From contig JAGMUV010000040.1 in assembly GCA_020744425.1 (NCBI GenBank), positions 124,001-188,000 on the forward strand: a stretch of 64,000 nt of DNA, written 5' to 3'. Below are positions 1 to 10,163 of the stretch, piece after piece. The position numbers and the translations under genes are program-made. The stretch's first letter is position 1; each line of letters starts with the position of its first letter. Source of the stretch: Dactylonectria macrodidyma (Eukaryota; Ascomycota; Sordariomycetes; Hypocreales; Nectriaceae). The notes under the pieces are model-generated. The model saw only the letters and a list, made by a program, of their open reading frames with translations. It was not told where the DNA came from and searched no databases.

Positions 1-600
1 CCAGTCTCTTCATCGGCGAGATGTACCTTCGACTCACTGATACTTTGAGTGTCGCTAGCGGGTGCTTCTTTGGCAGCGTGTGCATATTGATGTACAACTT
101 CATTCCAGCCAGAGCATGTCGCTCGTGTACTGTTTGGATGTTGGCTTCCGCTTCAGCTACTGCCCTCGCCACCGTCTGGAAGGCTCCCGTGATGGCCCGC
201 GCTCCTATTTTCTGCGCCCTGTTGAACTCTTTCAATTCCCTTTCGCCGCGCGCATGCGCCCATACGACAGACGCGTAGTCCATGGCTGGGGCAACGGTTG
301 CGACGAAGAGTTGTCTGGCAGCTTGTGGTGGCAGCATCCTGAGTCTCCTTAGACACATGGCTGCCAAGAGACCTTTCGTGGCGGCCTTGGCCATGTGTTC
401 CTTGAACCTGAGCCCCGTGTCCATGATTACCCCTAAGAGTTTGGCCTTCGCTTTGGGCTTGACTTCCTCTCCATTGATCGTGAACGGCGCCTCGCTGGTG
501 CGTTCAGCTACGCGCGTGAAGTGGACAATTGTTGTCTTGTCGTGCTCAAACGTCGCTCCACTGCGTTTCCCCCACGCTATGAGATTTGAAGCTGGCCCGC
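1..600 (-). mobile_element. LINE (Tad-like) reverse transcriptase fragment, C-terminal part, cut by the left edge
   Basis: Reading the minus strand from about 600 to 1 gives one open frame with the usual C-terminal part of fungal non-LTR polyproteins. There is a segment SGATFEHDKTTIVHFTR after the reverse transcriptase core, then MDYASVVWAHARGE, then RAQKIGARAITGAF and a HALAGMKLYINMHTLP block. These are typical of the thumb/post-RT region that precedes RNase H in Tad-type LINEs. Upstream of about 600 the frame breaks and the match stops, so the element is 5' truncated or decayed there, and it runs out of the window at position 1. Function when intact: target-primed reverse transcription. Here it is a fragment; I see no poly-A end or target duplication because the 3' end is outside. 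Confidence 0.8.
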
Positions 601-2349
601 TCGCTTGTCTGGCCCGCTCGCTTATCATATACGTTAATAATCGAGTAATCGCGGACACGCTGTTGCGATCTGAGCCCCACTTGCCCTCTGGCCTCATTAC
701 CTACTTGTGATCCACTTGATCACCGACCACCGCTCGGGCGCCCCTCAAACGTAGCACGGCCGATCACGCGCCCCCGAAATCCCCTAGTAAGCCACCTCAG
801 CTCGACCAAGCAAAGCGCAGTTCGGACGGCAAAGTGCATGACTTGGTGTTGCTGCAGGTTTGACCATCAGGCAGCAATGGGTCTCTGTATTTCCGGCAAC
901 GTTGGTTGAGAAAATACCGCATTTTGCCGGTTTTATCCGCCGTGGATGCTGCCGGTAGACAAGCAACTCATAGGTCTTCGTATTGTGTGAGGCAAGACAG
1001 CAAGCTCGGCCACAACCAACATCTGCAATGCAGCAGCGAGTTTTTTTCCTGAGGGCGAATAGATAACGCAGATCATCTAGGCAGTCGGCTCTAAGCGATC
1101 TGCACGGGGCGGGCCGGCTTGCCTGCGACTACTTGATACTGACAGGGGTGTGCGGGGCAAAGCGACACACCCACTGCTGCAACCTTTCGTGTCACCTCTC
1201 AGCCGATGCAAGATACACAGTTTCTCCCCTCACTGACCCACCGCGATTTCTTACTACATACGTCTTCCTTCAAGACGCTTGCGCCTTACCCCTCCCGCAC
1301 CAGCCAGTGACCCGCCGGGCTAAACAAACGCTTCCCCGCCCGACGATCAAGCGCAACGCAAGGTCCGATACCCATGGGCCCCCGCCACGACTTGATTAGC
1401 GGCCTGCAATTAGGCACCTGCGTAGCCTGTGCTCATGTCCGCCCTGCTCGTAAGATTCGACCGCTGCGACGGGGCTGTTGTGGCTGCAGCCGGTCAAAGC
1501 CGTCACGGGGGTCTTAGACAAGGGTTTCCATCAAACCCAAAAACTGCGTCCCTATCAGGGTCCCTGGTTCTCCCGTTCCGTGCCGAAGCCAAGGCCAGAG
1601 AGCTTCTACCAGTGTGAGAGCAATACCGTACCATGGATGCGTATGGCGGTCTGCATGCCTTCGCGTCATGATGCTGATAGATCACCTCGTCGTTGCTTCC
1701 TGGTTCAGACTGTGTAAGATAGTCTTGCTTGGATTGAAGTGTCGGCGGATGGCCAGTGTCAAGGTGTCATTGGTGTGGACGTGGGTACCCGTGGTGACGG
1801 CCTCACGTTGAGATGCCCGAGCAAGCTGGAAGACCGATATCAGCAAAGCCAGGTACGACGATCATGGCCGACCGAGTTTGTCTCCAGAGCTGAGCTCTGC
1901 CGATCGTTTCCCGCGGGTTGCCCTCTACAAGATCTGCGCTTATGGAGGTCCGCTAAACTGCCCCATGCAAACTACAAGCCGGGATCCGGGTTGTGGTGGT
2001 CACCAGGTACTACGGTAGTACTGTTGAAGGCCCTCGCCGCCTGTGTCTGTAGTAGAGAAAGCATCCGCAACGGAATATGTAATGTTCGATTTCATGTCAC
2101 CCACTCAGGTGTACGCCACCTGCTTTACAGCTTCTCGCCCGATCGATCGGATTGTCTGCAGGTGGCCTTTCCTCGGGCGCTGCGCAAAATGGGCCTTAAG
2201 TGTGCCAGACAGGGTGCTCACAGCCCACTCTGGCACTCCCTAAGCAACGCCTTGGGGCGACAGGCAGGACAGCACGCGCCATGCCCGCTCTGTGCCACGT
2301 TTCGTGATATGACGGTGCTGGCGAAGGGTGTGGGGGTCAGGAAAGGCAC
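601..2349. other. Unassigned sequence, no supported gene
   Basis: Only short overlapping frames occur on both strands. The longest is a plus-strand frame at 1739-2353 (204 codons); it has no domain, intron signal or composition that I recognise and I do not call it a gene. Nothing else seen. Confidence 0.4.
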
Positions 2350-2811
2350 CTAACTGGTCCACTCAAGTTGGGTGGTCCAGTCGAATTCGTCCCGTTCTGG
2401 CAGCATGTCCCTTCGGTGCACTACCGGTATTTGGCCTTGACATGGCCCACCGATCGCCGCCTCATGTGTCCCTTCCGTTGCCGTCTTTGTGACCCTGGAG
2501 CGATGTTCCTCTCCATGTGTCACCAGGATCCAGAAATGATCCATCGCTTTCATTCGCTTGAACACGTCTTGCGACGCGACGTACCGCCCAATCGCGGCTG
2601 CCATCTCCTCATTTGACTCTTCCAGACCGACATCCTCGAGCCCGTACGGAAGTAGCGCCTTCCGTCGTCGAGACTCGATCTGCTGTGGCTGAACCGCTTG
2701 GCTGTGAGCCGCGAATGTGGAGAATATCGTTGTGGAATAACTTAATTCTAGGGTTTGATAACCCCCTGACTGGCACCAGGCCCTGAAGCTTGTCCCGTAG
2801 ACGATTGGCAC
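2350..2811 (-). CDS. Hypothetical protein, possibly a gene fragment
   Basis: A 153-codon minus-strand frame. The middle and C-terminal two thirds look protein-like: an acidic/helical stretch (GLEDVGLEESNEEMAAAIG), then MKAMDHFWILVTHGEEHRSR and a run of charged residues. The first 40 residues are less convincing and may be non-coding or an unrecognised exon boundary. No family recognised, no signal peptide, no membrane segment. It lies alone between stretches with no gene, so it may be a relic of a longer gene. The start at 2811 is only the first available ATG. Confidence 0.3.
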   Translation of the reverse strand: MPIVYGTSFRAWCQSGGYQTLELSYSTTIFSTFAAHSQAVQPQQIESRRRKALLPYGLEDVGLEESNEEMAAAIGRYVASQDVFKRMKAMDHFWILVTHGEEHRSRVTKTATEGTHEAAIGGPCQGQIPVVHRRDMLPERDEFDWTTQLEWTS

Positions 2812-4557
2812 CTCACACGTCCTGGGCCGGGCTCCTCAGCGCATCAGTTGTACCCGATGTTGGGGAGTAATGATGCTAGTTTCTGTATGAGGAGCGGGGT
2901 GCTGAGTTGCCGTTTGAGCTGGAACGCGCGTGTCAGCTTCGTTCGCGGCGGGAGGGCAGAAATGGAGCGACAGAACATTTCATGAAAGGAAAAGATGCGG
3001 GGCTACATCCCGCTGAGCCGTGGAGACCCCACGCAGCCAACAAACGCCAATCGACGGGCGAGTCTTCAGACTTCGCTGTGCCAAGCCGCGGCAGCATTCC
3101 CGGAAGTGCGACAGTGTGACTGTGGCCAAGCCGGAGCAGAAATCGATGGATGGCCCACAAAGACCCCAAAGGAGCCAAAATGTAGCATATCTCATTGTGA
3201 GCGAACATGGTCAATTAAAGGTCCAATAGATACAAGACGTAAGGCGAAGAGATCAAAATCAGTCAGCCCCAATCTCAGAGGTAAATATACGGTATCAATG
3301 TCATGGCTACGAACGACCAAAATAGACTGTTTTTCCAGCGAACGGAGAGAGAGAAAAGTGGAAGCCTATTGGGGCGAACGGATTGGGTGGTCGCGAATCG
3401 CAGTCCCAGCACGGCGGCTGCTTTTAGACAAGTACGCCGAAGGTCGTTTTTAGGCCGTCGTCTGAAAAGAGGATACCCCGCCGCCGAAGTCCAATTTACA
3501 CCACCCCACAAGATACCTAGTCGCACCACTCTCCTTTCCGCCTCATTGTCAAGTGTCCTAAATGGCCGACGATTCACCTATATATATGTACCAACTCGGG
3601 CTTGGTCCCTAACATTCGCTGTGTCTCCTTAGAGTGTATTCAAGGATGAATGTGAGTTCGTCGTGATTTCGAATTGAAGGCATGTCAGATGACTTCTCAC
3701 GAGTTTGACCAGGTGAATGATGGAAGCAGTGATAATCAACAACAAGCGAGGCCTTTTCTTGATTTACGGCAGTCAAGGGTAGGAGCGACAAACCTTTGGC
3801 TTCTCAGGAGTACACACTCCTCGCTCAGTTCCTCCTGGTGATTGAGGCTGGAGAGAGTGCCATCCAGCTCACTCACGACAAGGGTAAGGACTTGTGCGTA
3901 CCCCTTGGCGCGTTTGGGGAAGAGTGTGAGGGAATCACTTGCTTTATCTTCAAGCAGCATACGCCTTGTATTCTTTCACTCTCACCAGTCAAGGCTTCGG
4001 ATCAAGTCATACGAGGTTTGAAAAATGTTTACTTGTGCTTGGGAGGGATCTACTTAGGTTGACCTTATGACTTCCTGGATGCCTTTGCATATCCCGTATT
4101 TTTTCTTCTGTTTCCTTTGATAGTTGGAAAAGGAAACTATCCTCTAGGCCCTCTTATACGGCATCTCAGCTTTCATTGCCACCATTTGCGAAAGCGAGAC
4201 GAGAGACGTAACCAAGAGGCCACTCCTTTCTCTCAGTAAGCGGCCAAGTGCCATGACTCGGAACAATTAGACCTTCTTAGAGGGCAGTCCATCATCCATA
4301 ATCTCATTTCGCACGCAACAAGACAAAAAGACTATAGGGTATCTTACCAAGTCCTGGCATCTTTGATGCCGGGGCGGCTGGCTTCGCTCATTAGTCTTCT
4401 GCAACCTTACAGATCCGAGCATCGAGATGCAAAACCACGCGAGTAAGTAAAATACACCAAGTTCCCCTGAAAAGCCCCGAATAGGGGAGGTTCAAATCTA
4501 TCGTTGTGGCATTCTCTTAGTAACCGAAAAGTCTCACCATTAAATCAGAGATGCTGT
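2812..4557. other. Unassigned sequence, no supported gene
   Basis: Short frames only (for example 2995-3453 plus, 3796-4062 plus), none with a recognisable domain. A dyad CATCTTTGATG lies near 4370. The stretch 4070-4557 holds no frame longer than 60 codons. Confidence 0.4.
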
Positions 4558-5559
4558 TCAAACTTGTCCGTCTTCCTGTGAGTCTTCCAACATTGCCAGG
4601 TGACAGAACTCATGACCAGACCGTCTCCGTTCGAGAACCTCGGTGGAAACCCTCGATGCAGGTACGTAGCCGGATTTGCGAGGCCGATCGGCCTCGTACT
4701 TCAAGAAGCTCTCATGGACGGTACCGTTAGGACGGGGCAGGATCATGTACTTGCGTCGTAGAGTAAGCTCCCGGGAACGCAAACAGCTTGTCTCCATGTC
4801 ATGTAGGAAGGTCGTTGGATCGATAAGGAGCTGTAGACCACCTAGGCTTCTAGATGATAAGCTATTCTTCTAGAGCAATTCCTTGTCATAGAGATCGAGG
4901 AAGAGATCGTCGTCTTCGCCCTGACCGCAAAGCCGCAGGCCCTCCGAGGAGGCGCGTAACTTGTAATTCTCCTTCTCAATGGCGGAAACTAGAGATAACC
5001 AATCGGCGTCCTTGTAGGACAGTATTTGTAACCGATTGAATTCTTCTGGAAGAACTAGGGGTTTGCAAAGTGGATTTATTCGCCTGAACTCCTCTTCTCG
5101 TCTGGAAACGTACTGAGAACCCACCAGCCGGTAATGATAGTATTTATCATCTGCATCGCCTTTCGAAAGGCTTACGTGCTTACGTAGGGACAAAGAGGGT
5201 CTCCCTCCATCACGCGGAGATCAGTCGATGGGAATGCACGATCCTAATAACTTTCAGCAGCTTGCGAGACGTACTGTCCGGGTCTCGATTTATGTTCGTA
5301 TCGAAACGATTGACGGCAAGTAGATACGACTGAGTTTTGAGAAGCCGACAGACTTACATTTGTTCCCGCATACCACGCTCGGTGGAACAAAGAAAGACCA
5401 TTCAGGGCCGATTTCCTTTGGCATTACCGATGAAGTTTTTATTTCGCAATCCCTCACCTGGGGATCGGGTAGTGGATCAAAGCCGCGTGGTGACCTCCAA
5501 ATCATGTGGCGAGATTCTAACAGTGAGAGTAGGGCATCAATCGAGGATTTATCAGGCAA
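4558..5559 (-). CDS. Hypothetical minus-strand gene or gene remnant, exon structure unresolved
   Basis: Three minus-strand frames (5559-5290, 5193-4870, 4797-4558) have plausible protein composition: DPLPDPQVRDCEIKTS with EIGPEWSFFVPPS in the first, KYYHYRLVGSQYVSRREEE with an acidic tail GEDDDLFLDLYDKE in the second, and YMILPRPNGTVHESFLKYE in the third. They could be exons of one gene or a decayed copy. I cannot fix splice sites between them, and each reaches its own stop. No family recognised. It faces, tail away from, the chitinase remnant on the plus strand starting near 5700. Confidence 0.25.
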
Positions 5560-5699
5560 CTCTTGGTGGACGTAGTAATGAGAGCGAGGTCAACAAACCT
5601 ACACACTCTCGGGTAAGTCCCTAGTTGTTCTGGCGGGACGCGAAAGTGATAGAGATACCCACAGTGATCTATAAGAAACGTACAGATATGGGAGAAAAG

Positions 5700-6460
5700 T
5701 TTGTCCGCCTGTGTTTTCCGCCAATTCCAAACACTGATCATCATCAGACATACAAGACCATCGAAAGCCAAGGCTAGGAACCTAGATCTCAAGATTATCA
5801 TTACCCTGATGGTTGGACCTTCAGAGACCCTAGCCCTTGGCAAGATACCTCCCCGTCGCTCGCTCTCAAGGAGAACAGGACCACTTTGATCATCAACCTT
5901 TTGGGATTTCTTTCCCAGTATGCTACGACGGTGTCGGTAAGTATCATATATCACCATGCCACATGGGATTCGGATCTGATGCTAATTGATGGCTCTTGCA
6001 GATTTCGGTGAGGGTTGCGGGCTGTTTATTTCCTGCCCCTGGTGGCCTTGCCCTCAGGTCTTTTCACTCTAGCCGTGCCCAAAAAGAGTGACGTCCCTGG
6101 AGATCGAATTAGGGCTATGAGCCTCCTGTGCATAAAAAATTACTGACATTGTCAGACTGGGAATGTCCCAGCGCTAACGACCGCGACGGCTCAGACGGGG
6201 ATGCTAAGAATCCCCGGTACGTGGCTCTCAGGAGAGAACTGCGGGAGGCATTAACGCGAGCGGTCGCGACTACATTGTCACCTTTACTGCGCCCTCTTCA
6301 GACTGGTACCTTAGTCATTTCGATCTCAAGGACATCGAGGCCAGTGAGATCGAAACCCCAACCAGACTGCTTTGGTTTCGTCCTCGTCACCGGCGACTCG
6401 CACGCGGTTTTTGTAGCTCAAGAAGAGCAAGGACGAGCCTGAGCCTCTGGCCCTTGGCTG
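5700..6460 (+). pseudogene. Class V (GH18) chitinase catalytic-domain remnant
   Basis: The plus strand carries, in shifting frames, the order of motifs of fungal class V chitinases: DLKIIIT (beta strand 3), then GWTFRDPSPW, then a stretch ending NLLGFLSQYA that normally precedes the catalytic DxxDxDxE motif. A plausible intron follows (GTAAGT at about 5936 to GCAG at about 6002). Later come RYVALRRELREAL and RDYIVTFTAP..WYLSHFDL, the substrate-barrel strand region. The catalytic DxxDxDxE itself is not readable. Frameshifts and stops separate the pieces. Intact relatives are secreted and cleave chitin; killer-toxin-like members carry LysM and hevein domains upstream, which I do not see. Probably the same ancestral gene as the exons at 6960-8960. 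Confidence 0.55.
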
Positions 6461-6959
6461 CCATCCGAACGTGCTTGGCCAGCCCAAGAACGAGATCCAG
6501 ACAACCACAGTTGTGTGTCTAAGCGAGGATGTTGCATTTTTGCCACTACGGCAAAAGGGAACGATCACTCCGCTAATGCGCAGTGCAGTAATGGCTTATA
6601 TACTGGGTGTGACAGAGGACGTTGAGGGCTGCTTCCGGGTCATGGAGAGAGGTGTGGAGGGCACTATTGTTGAGATGCCCGATAATGTAGGTTGAACACT
6701 TCAAACTCCGTTTCCTGGTCAATCTTGCTGGCACACACTTGTATACCTAGTGCGCTCCCAACTCCTTAGCCCAAGCCATCTCCTGAAAGTATCTGAAGGT
6801 CGGCAACCATCCATCAGCCTCCGCCTGTTCTGTTTTTACTAAACTCTTTGCAGATCAAAGCCTGCCACCTTCCCACTCGCGCAGAACTGCTACGCAACAG
6901 TCTTTGAACTTGCCTTCGACACGAACCCGATTACCTGAACCACACGCTGGAAACGCCAA

Positions 6960-8960
6960 GATCCGCATCGACTACAACGTCTGAGGCTACTGGAACGCCG
7001 CTGTCGACTCTCTAGGAATCTAGTCAGGTGATGCTCTGGCCCGCAGGGTCGCAAAGCAATTCTTCGCCGAGTGCCAGGCGACTGGCGGACCATGTACAAG
7101 AATGCCGAAACGCACAAGAACGAAGGCAAAAGGCACCTGGACGAAGAAGCCGACACTCCACTCTTCGGAGACACGGTCGAAAATTGTGAGTTTGATGGGG
7201 AGGGCTACCGGTACGAGCTTAACTTTGGAGCCCATGTCCGGGGCAAGTTCAAACCCGATTTCACCTACGGCTTCATGATTGTAAGTCGCAAGTCCCATAC
7301 CTAGCACAGACTGCCTGCTCGCTGATCTAATGGAACAACACAGGCCTCAATGGACAACGTGTTCAACGTCAAACAAGCCAACCGCTGGCTCAACGTAGAG
7401 GGAGAGTCTGACCAGGCCTTTTTCCGTTGGAGGCGTCGGCGAGGTTGACTTCGACAAGGCCAGAAAGGGCAACCAAGCATCCACCCATACCAAGCCCATC
7501 AGGCTCAAAGGCCACACGCTGCAACCAACCGACAAAACTTGTATGACCTTCCAGCCGTACTACAAGACCGACTACATACTTGCTGTAACGGGCTAGGCCC
7601 TGCTGGACAAGGCAGTGCCTTGTCGGTCTGAGCACTGTTGCTCTAGTACCGACTTAGTCTATTTTGGTGAAGGATTTCTGTCCTTTTCTCTTTCTTTCCT
7701 TCTTCTTTCCTCAGCTCGAATGTAAAACGCATGAGGACTATATAGCTGTAATTTACACTATTAGAACCCTTCACACTTGCATCCTTCAACAACACCGATG
7801 CGAGCGCCGCCAGCCCCAGCGCGCCCTATTTTGACGGAAAGCTCAGCATCCGCATGAAGTCCGGCTTTGGAGACTTCAACGTCAGCTTCCCGCCCAACCC
7901 GGAAGACCAGCTGGGCACCAGGAACGTCGAGCGCGACGACAACAGGGTCTCCGTGGATAACCACAACGTCATCTACAACTCTGGGGGCGACGGCGGCAGT
8001 TTGGGCTGAACATTGACTTGAAGTTCGGTCTCAAGGTCAGCCTAGGCTTGTTCAGCGACCTGCGCCTCTTTGAGGTTGACACTGTCGATGTAGGTGCTTT
8101 TTTTAGGTGTCATGGTTGAGACGGTGTTGGTTAACGGGAACAGATGTCGATGGACTACAGCACCTTCATGGAGTGGACCTTCTTCCCCTCCCCATGTCTT
8201 GCTCCTGCGACGTGTCCGAACACTACCGTCAAGTAGGTCCGTACATCCATCTTTGTATCTGGGTGGCTGGGTATAACGTACTGAAATGCCATGTTGCTAA
8301 CTCGAATCTGCAAAGAACCCTCGGAATGCAAGTCTATAAATGGATGACGAGTAAGTCTCTCAGTTCCTCAAGGCCCGACCCAGCCGCATGAAGGGCCCCA
8401 CGTTGGCGGCATGCAGTCCACAGCTCTCGACACATACGGAGGAATGACGGCGGAGCAGCAGCTTCTCGCCACCGAAGAGAGATGGGTGCGTCCTCAACTC
8501 CTCCTCTGCTCCACTCGCTTATCTATTTCTGACTGTTTGCTCCTAGATCCCAGGCATTGTCTTCAAGTACCTCAATGACCCAACAGTGTGGAAGAAATTC
8601 TGCAATACCTTCGAGCCGCTGTGGGTGCGGGTTGGCAAATTTGAGGCCTTTTATGCCACTCAAGGCTCCGGCGTCGCGATTCCCTCCCTCCCGGAGGAGT
8701 GGAAGGAGTTTATCGAGATAGCCCTGACCTCGATGGTGCACCTGACCAAGGCTGCTTTCGAGCTTCAAACCGTCATCGCCTTTGGGTAAGATCTCCCATT
8801 TCCCGCTGCCCCCCTCTTGAAGAATCTTACTCGCTAACCACCAAACCTCAGAGGTCTCTTCAACCTCATCCCCAGCATGGCGCTTCATGGGGTCTACTGG
8901 GCTAAGAACATTGGAGTCAACCAGCTCAAGATCTGCATCGACGGATCGTGTCAAGGCTAA
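6960..8960 (+). pseudogene. C-terminal exons of a decayed multi-exon gene, probably killer-toxin-like chitinase
   Basis: The plus strand reads as a spliced gene with defects. The segment at 6960-7070 reads KIRIDYNV, stop, GYWNAAVDSLGI, stop, SGDALARRVAKQFF; both stops fit C-to-T changes. A frameshift follows, then an exon ending FKPDFTYGFMI with intron 7281-7343. Exon and intron pieces continue past about 7440 in another frame (KPIRLKGHTLQP; later a segment near 7820-8090 with YFDGKLSIRMKSGFGDFN). The last exons are clean: intron 8486-8546, an exon from 8547, intron 8786-8851 with CTAAC branch, and a stop at 8958-8960. The beta-rich secreted style resembles the region downstream of GH18 in fungal killer-toxin-like chitinases. 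Order and strand fit the remnant at 5700-6460. Family assignment is from memory and moderate. Confidence 0.5.
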
Positions 8961-9078
8961 CGGGCAACAGGACGCGTGACAGCGCACGACGGCAAGCTGC
9001 TGCAGCCATTGAAGTCCACGATCTCGGGCACATCGAATTGAAAGAAAGAAACGCCGGAACAGGAGATACTATTGTGTG

Positions 9079-9510
9079 CTATCTAATGTAGAGTGATGGG
9101 AGAGCAATACGGGCTGCTAGAAGAGAAAAGGAAGTGGCTATAAAGGAAACAAACAACCGAACATCGCCGGCATAGGGCCGCTCAAACTCGGGATCAAATG
9201 CATCCACGAGGGCCCCTCTGCCTCGAAAGATGGTGCTCCCCTCCAAGAAGGGATTCTCGCCGTCGCAGTACACAAAATCCTCGACCCCACGGCTGGCATA
9301 GGCGGCCAGCTTGTGAAAGGCTGCATTCACAGGTGCCTTAAAGGTTGTGAGGGCCAAAAGCTGTTTTATTGTTAAGCTAGAGAGAAAGAGAAAGGAACTA
9401 TCACGCCGAAGGGAAATGTTGCAGATTAAAAGGGTCACGTTCGGTGGGGACGCTTCGGTAACGAGTCGGGTCGTTCCGAGCGTTACCCCTGAAGGCATTC
9501 GACCTGTCAC
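9079..9510 (-). CDS. Hypothetical protein or exon remnant
   Basis: A 143-codon minus-strand frame whose centre looks coding: APVNAAFHKLAAYASRGVED, then a segment with YCDGENPFLEG and DPEFERPYAGDVRLF. The N-terminal 50 residues look like non-coding read-through; a likely acceptor site (CAACCTTTAAG) sits just before the APVNAAF segment, so the true exon may start near 9335. No family recognised. It lies tail to tail with the chitinase-like remnant ending at 8960. Confidence 0.25.
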   Translation of the reverse strand: MTGRMPSGVTLGTTRLVTEASPPNVTLLICNISLRRDSSFLFLSSLTIKQLLALTTFKAPVNAAFHKLAAYASRGVEDFVYCDGENPFLEGSTIFRGRGALVDAFDPEFERPYAGDVRLFVSFIATSFSLLAARIALPSLYIR

Positions 9511-10163
9511 ACTTTCTGTGGCATGTTATCCGGAGCTCCAGGTGTAGACGATAGGAAGATGAGATCAAAGATGGGTTAACACGATGTGTGTGTCTATCAG
9601 AACAAAATTTTCGACTAATTGAGGCCCTTTGCAATACTCGCTGGGCGCGTGAATCACAGTTTGATTGTTAAAGCTCTCTCAAGTTGCCGAGGGTAGAGTC
9701 TCACTTCTCTGCTTGCCTCATGGAGAAGTGGCCTGATCTGCGAGGAATCACGTGTAAACTTCTGGTCGGGAACCCAATGCAGATTCGGCGTCACACTCAG
9801 AAGGGTCCGGAGTTGCGCTTTGACCTTGGCAGAGAGGAGTGCAGTAGCTAGCTACATCGAAGATCCCCACAAGGATAGTTGAACAGGGGTGTGGTACGAG
9901 AACGTGTTGTGACGGCGCTAATACATGCATGGCAGTTATCTTAAGTGGCTACTGAAAGAAGCTGCAAAAGAGCTCTGCTAGTGTTATGATCTGCACGACG
10001 GTTTAGAGGCATACCGTTCGAGGCCTGTCCGTGGTTGGCTGAACACTTCTGCGTATCTAAATCTGGACAAGTACATTACTGTGCAGTACAGTATCTACCC
10101 GATGGAACTGACAACGATGCGTTTCGGCCGTTCTCGGATTTGCTAACAAGGAGCTCTCGCAAC
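9511..10163. other. Unassigned sequence, no supported gene
   Basis: Downstream flank of the kinase-like gene. Only frames of about 60 codons on either strand; none recognisable. Confidence 0.4.

Noticed and set aside
1739..2353. 204-codon plus-strand frame
   Set aside because: No domain, no intron signals, poor composition; GC-rich DNA gives such frames by chance.
4485..4512. Possible tRNA B box (AGGTTCAAATC) on the plus strand
   Set aside because: The bases around it do not form a T-stem and no cloverleaf fits upstream.
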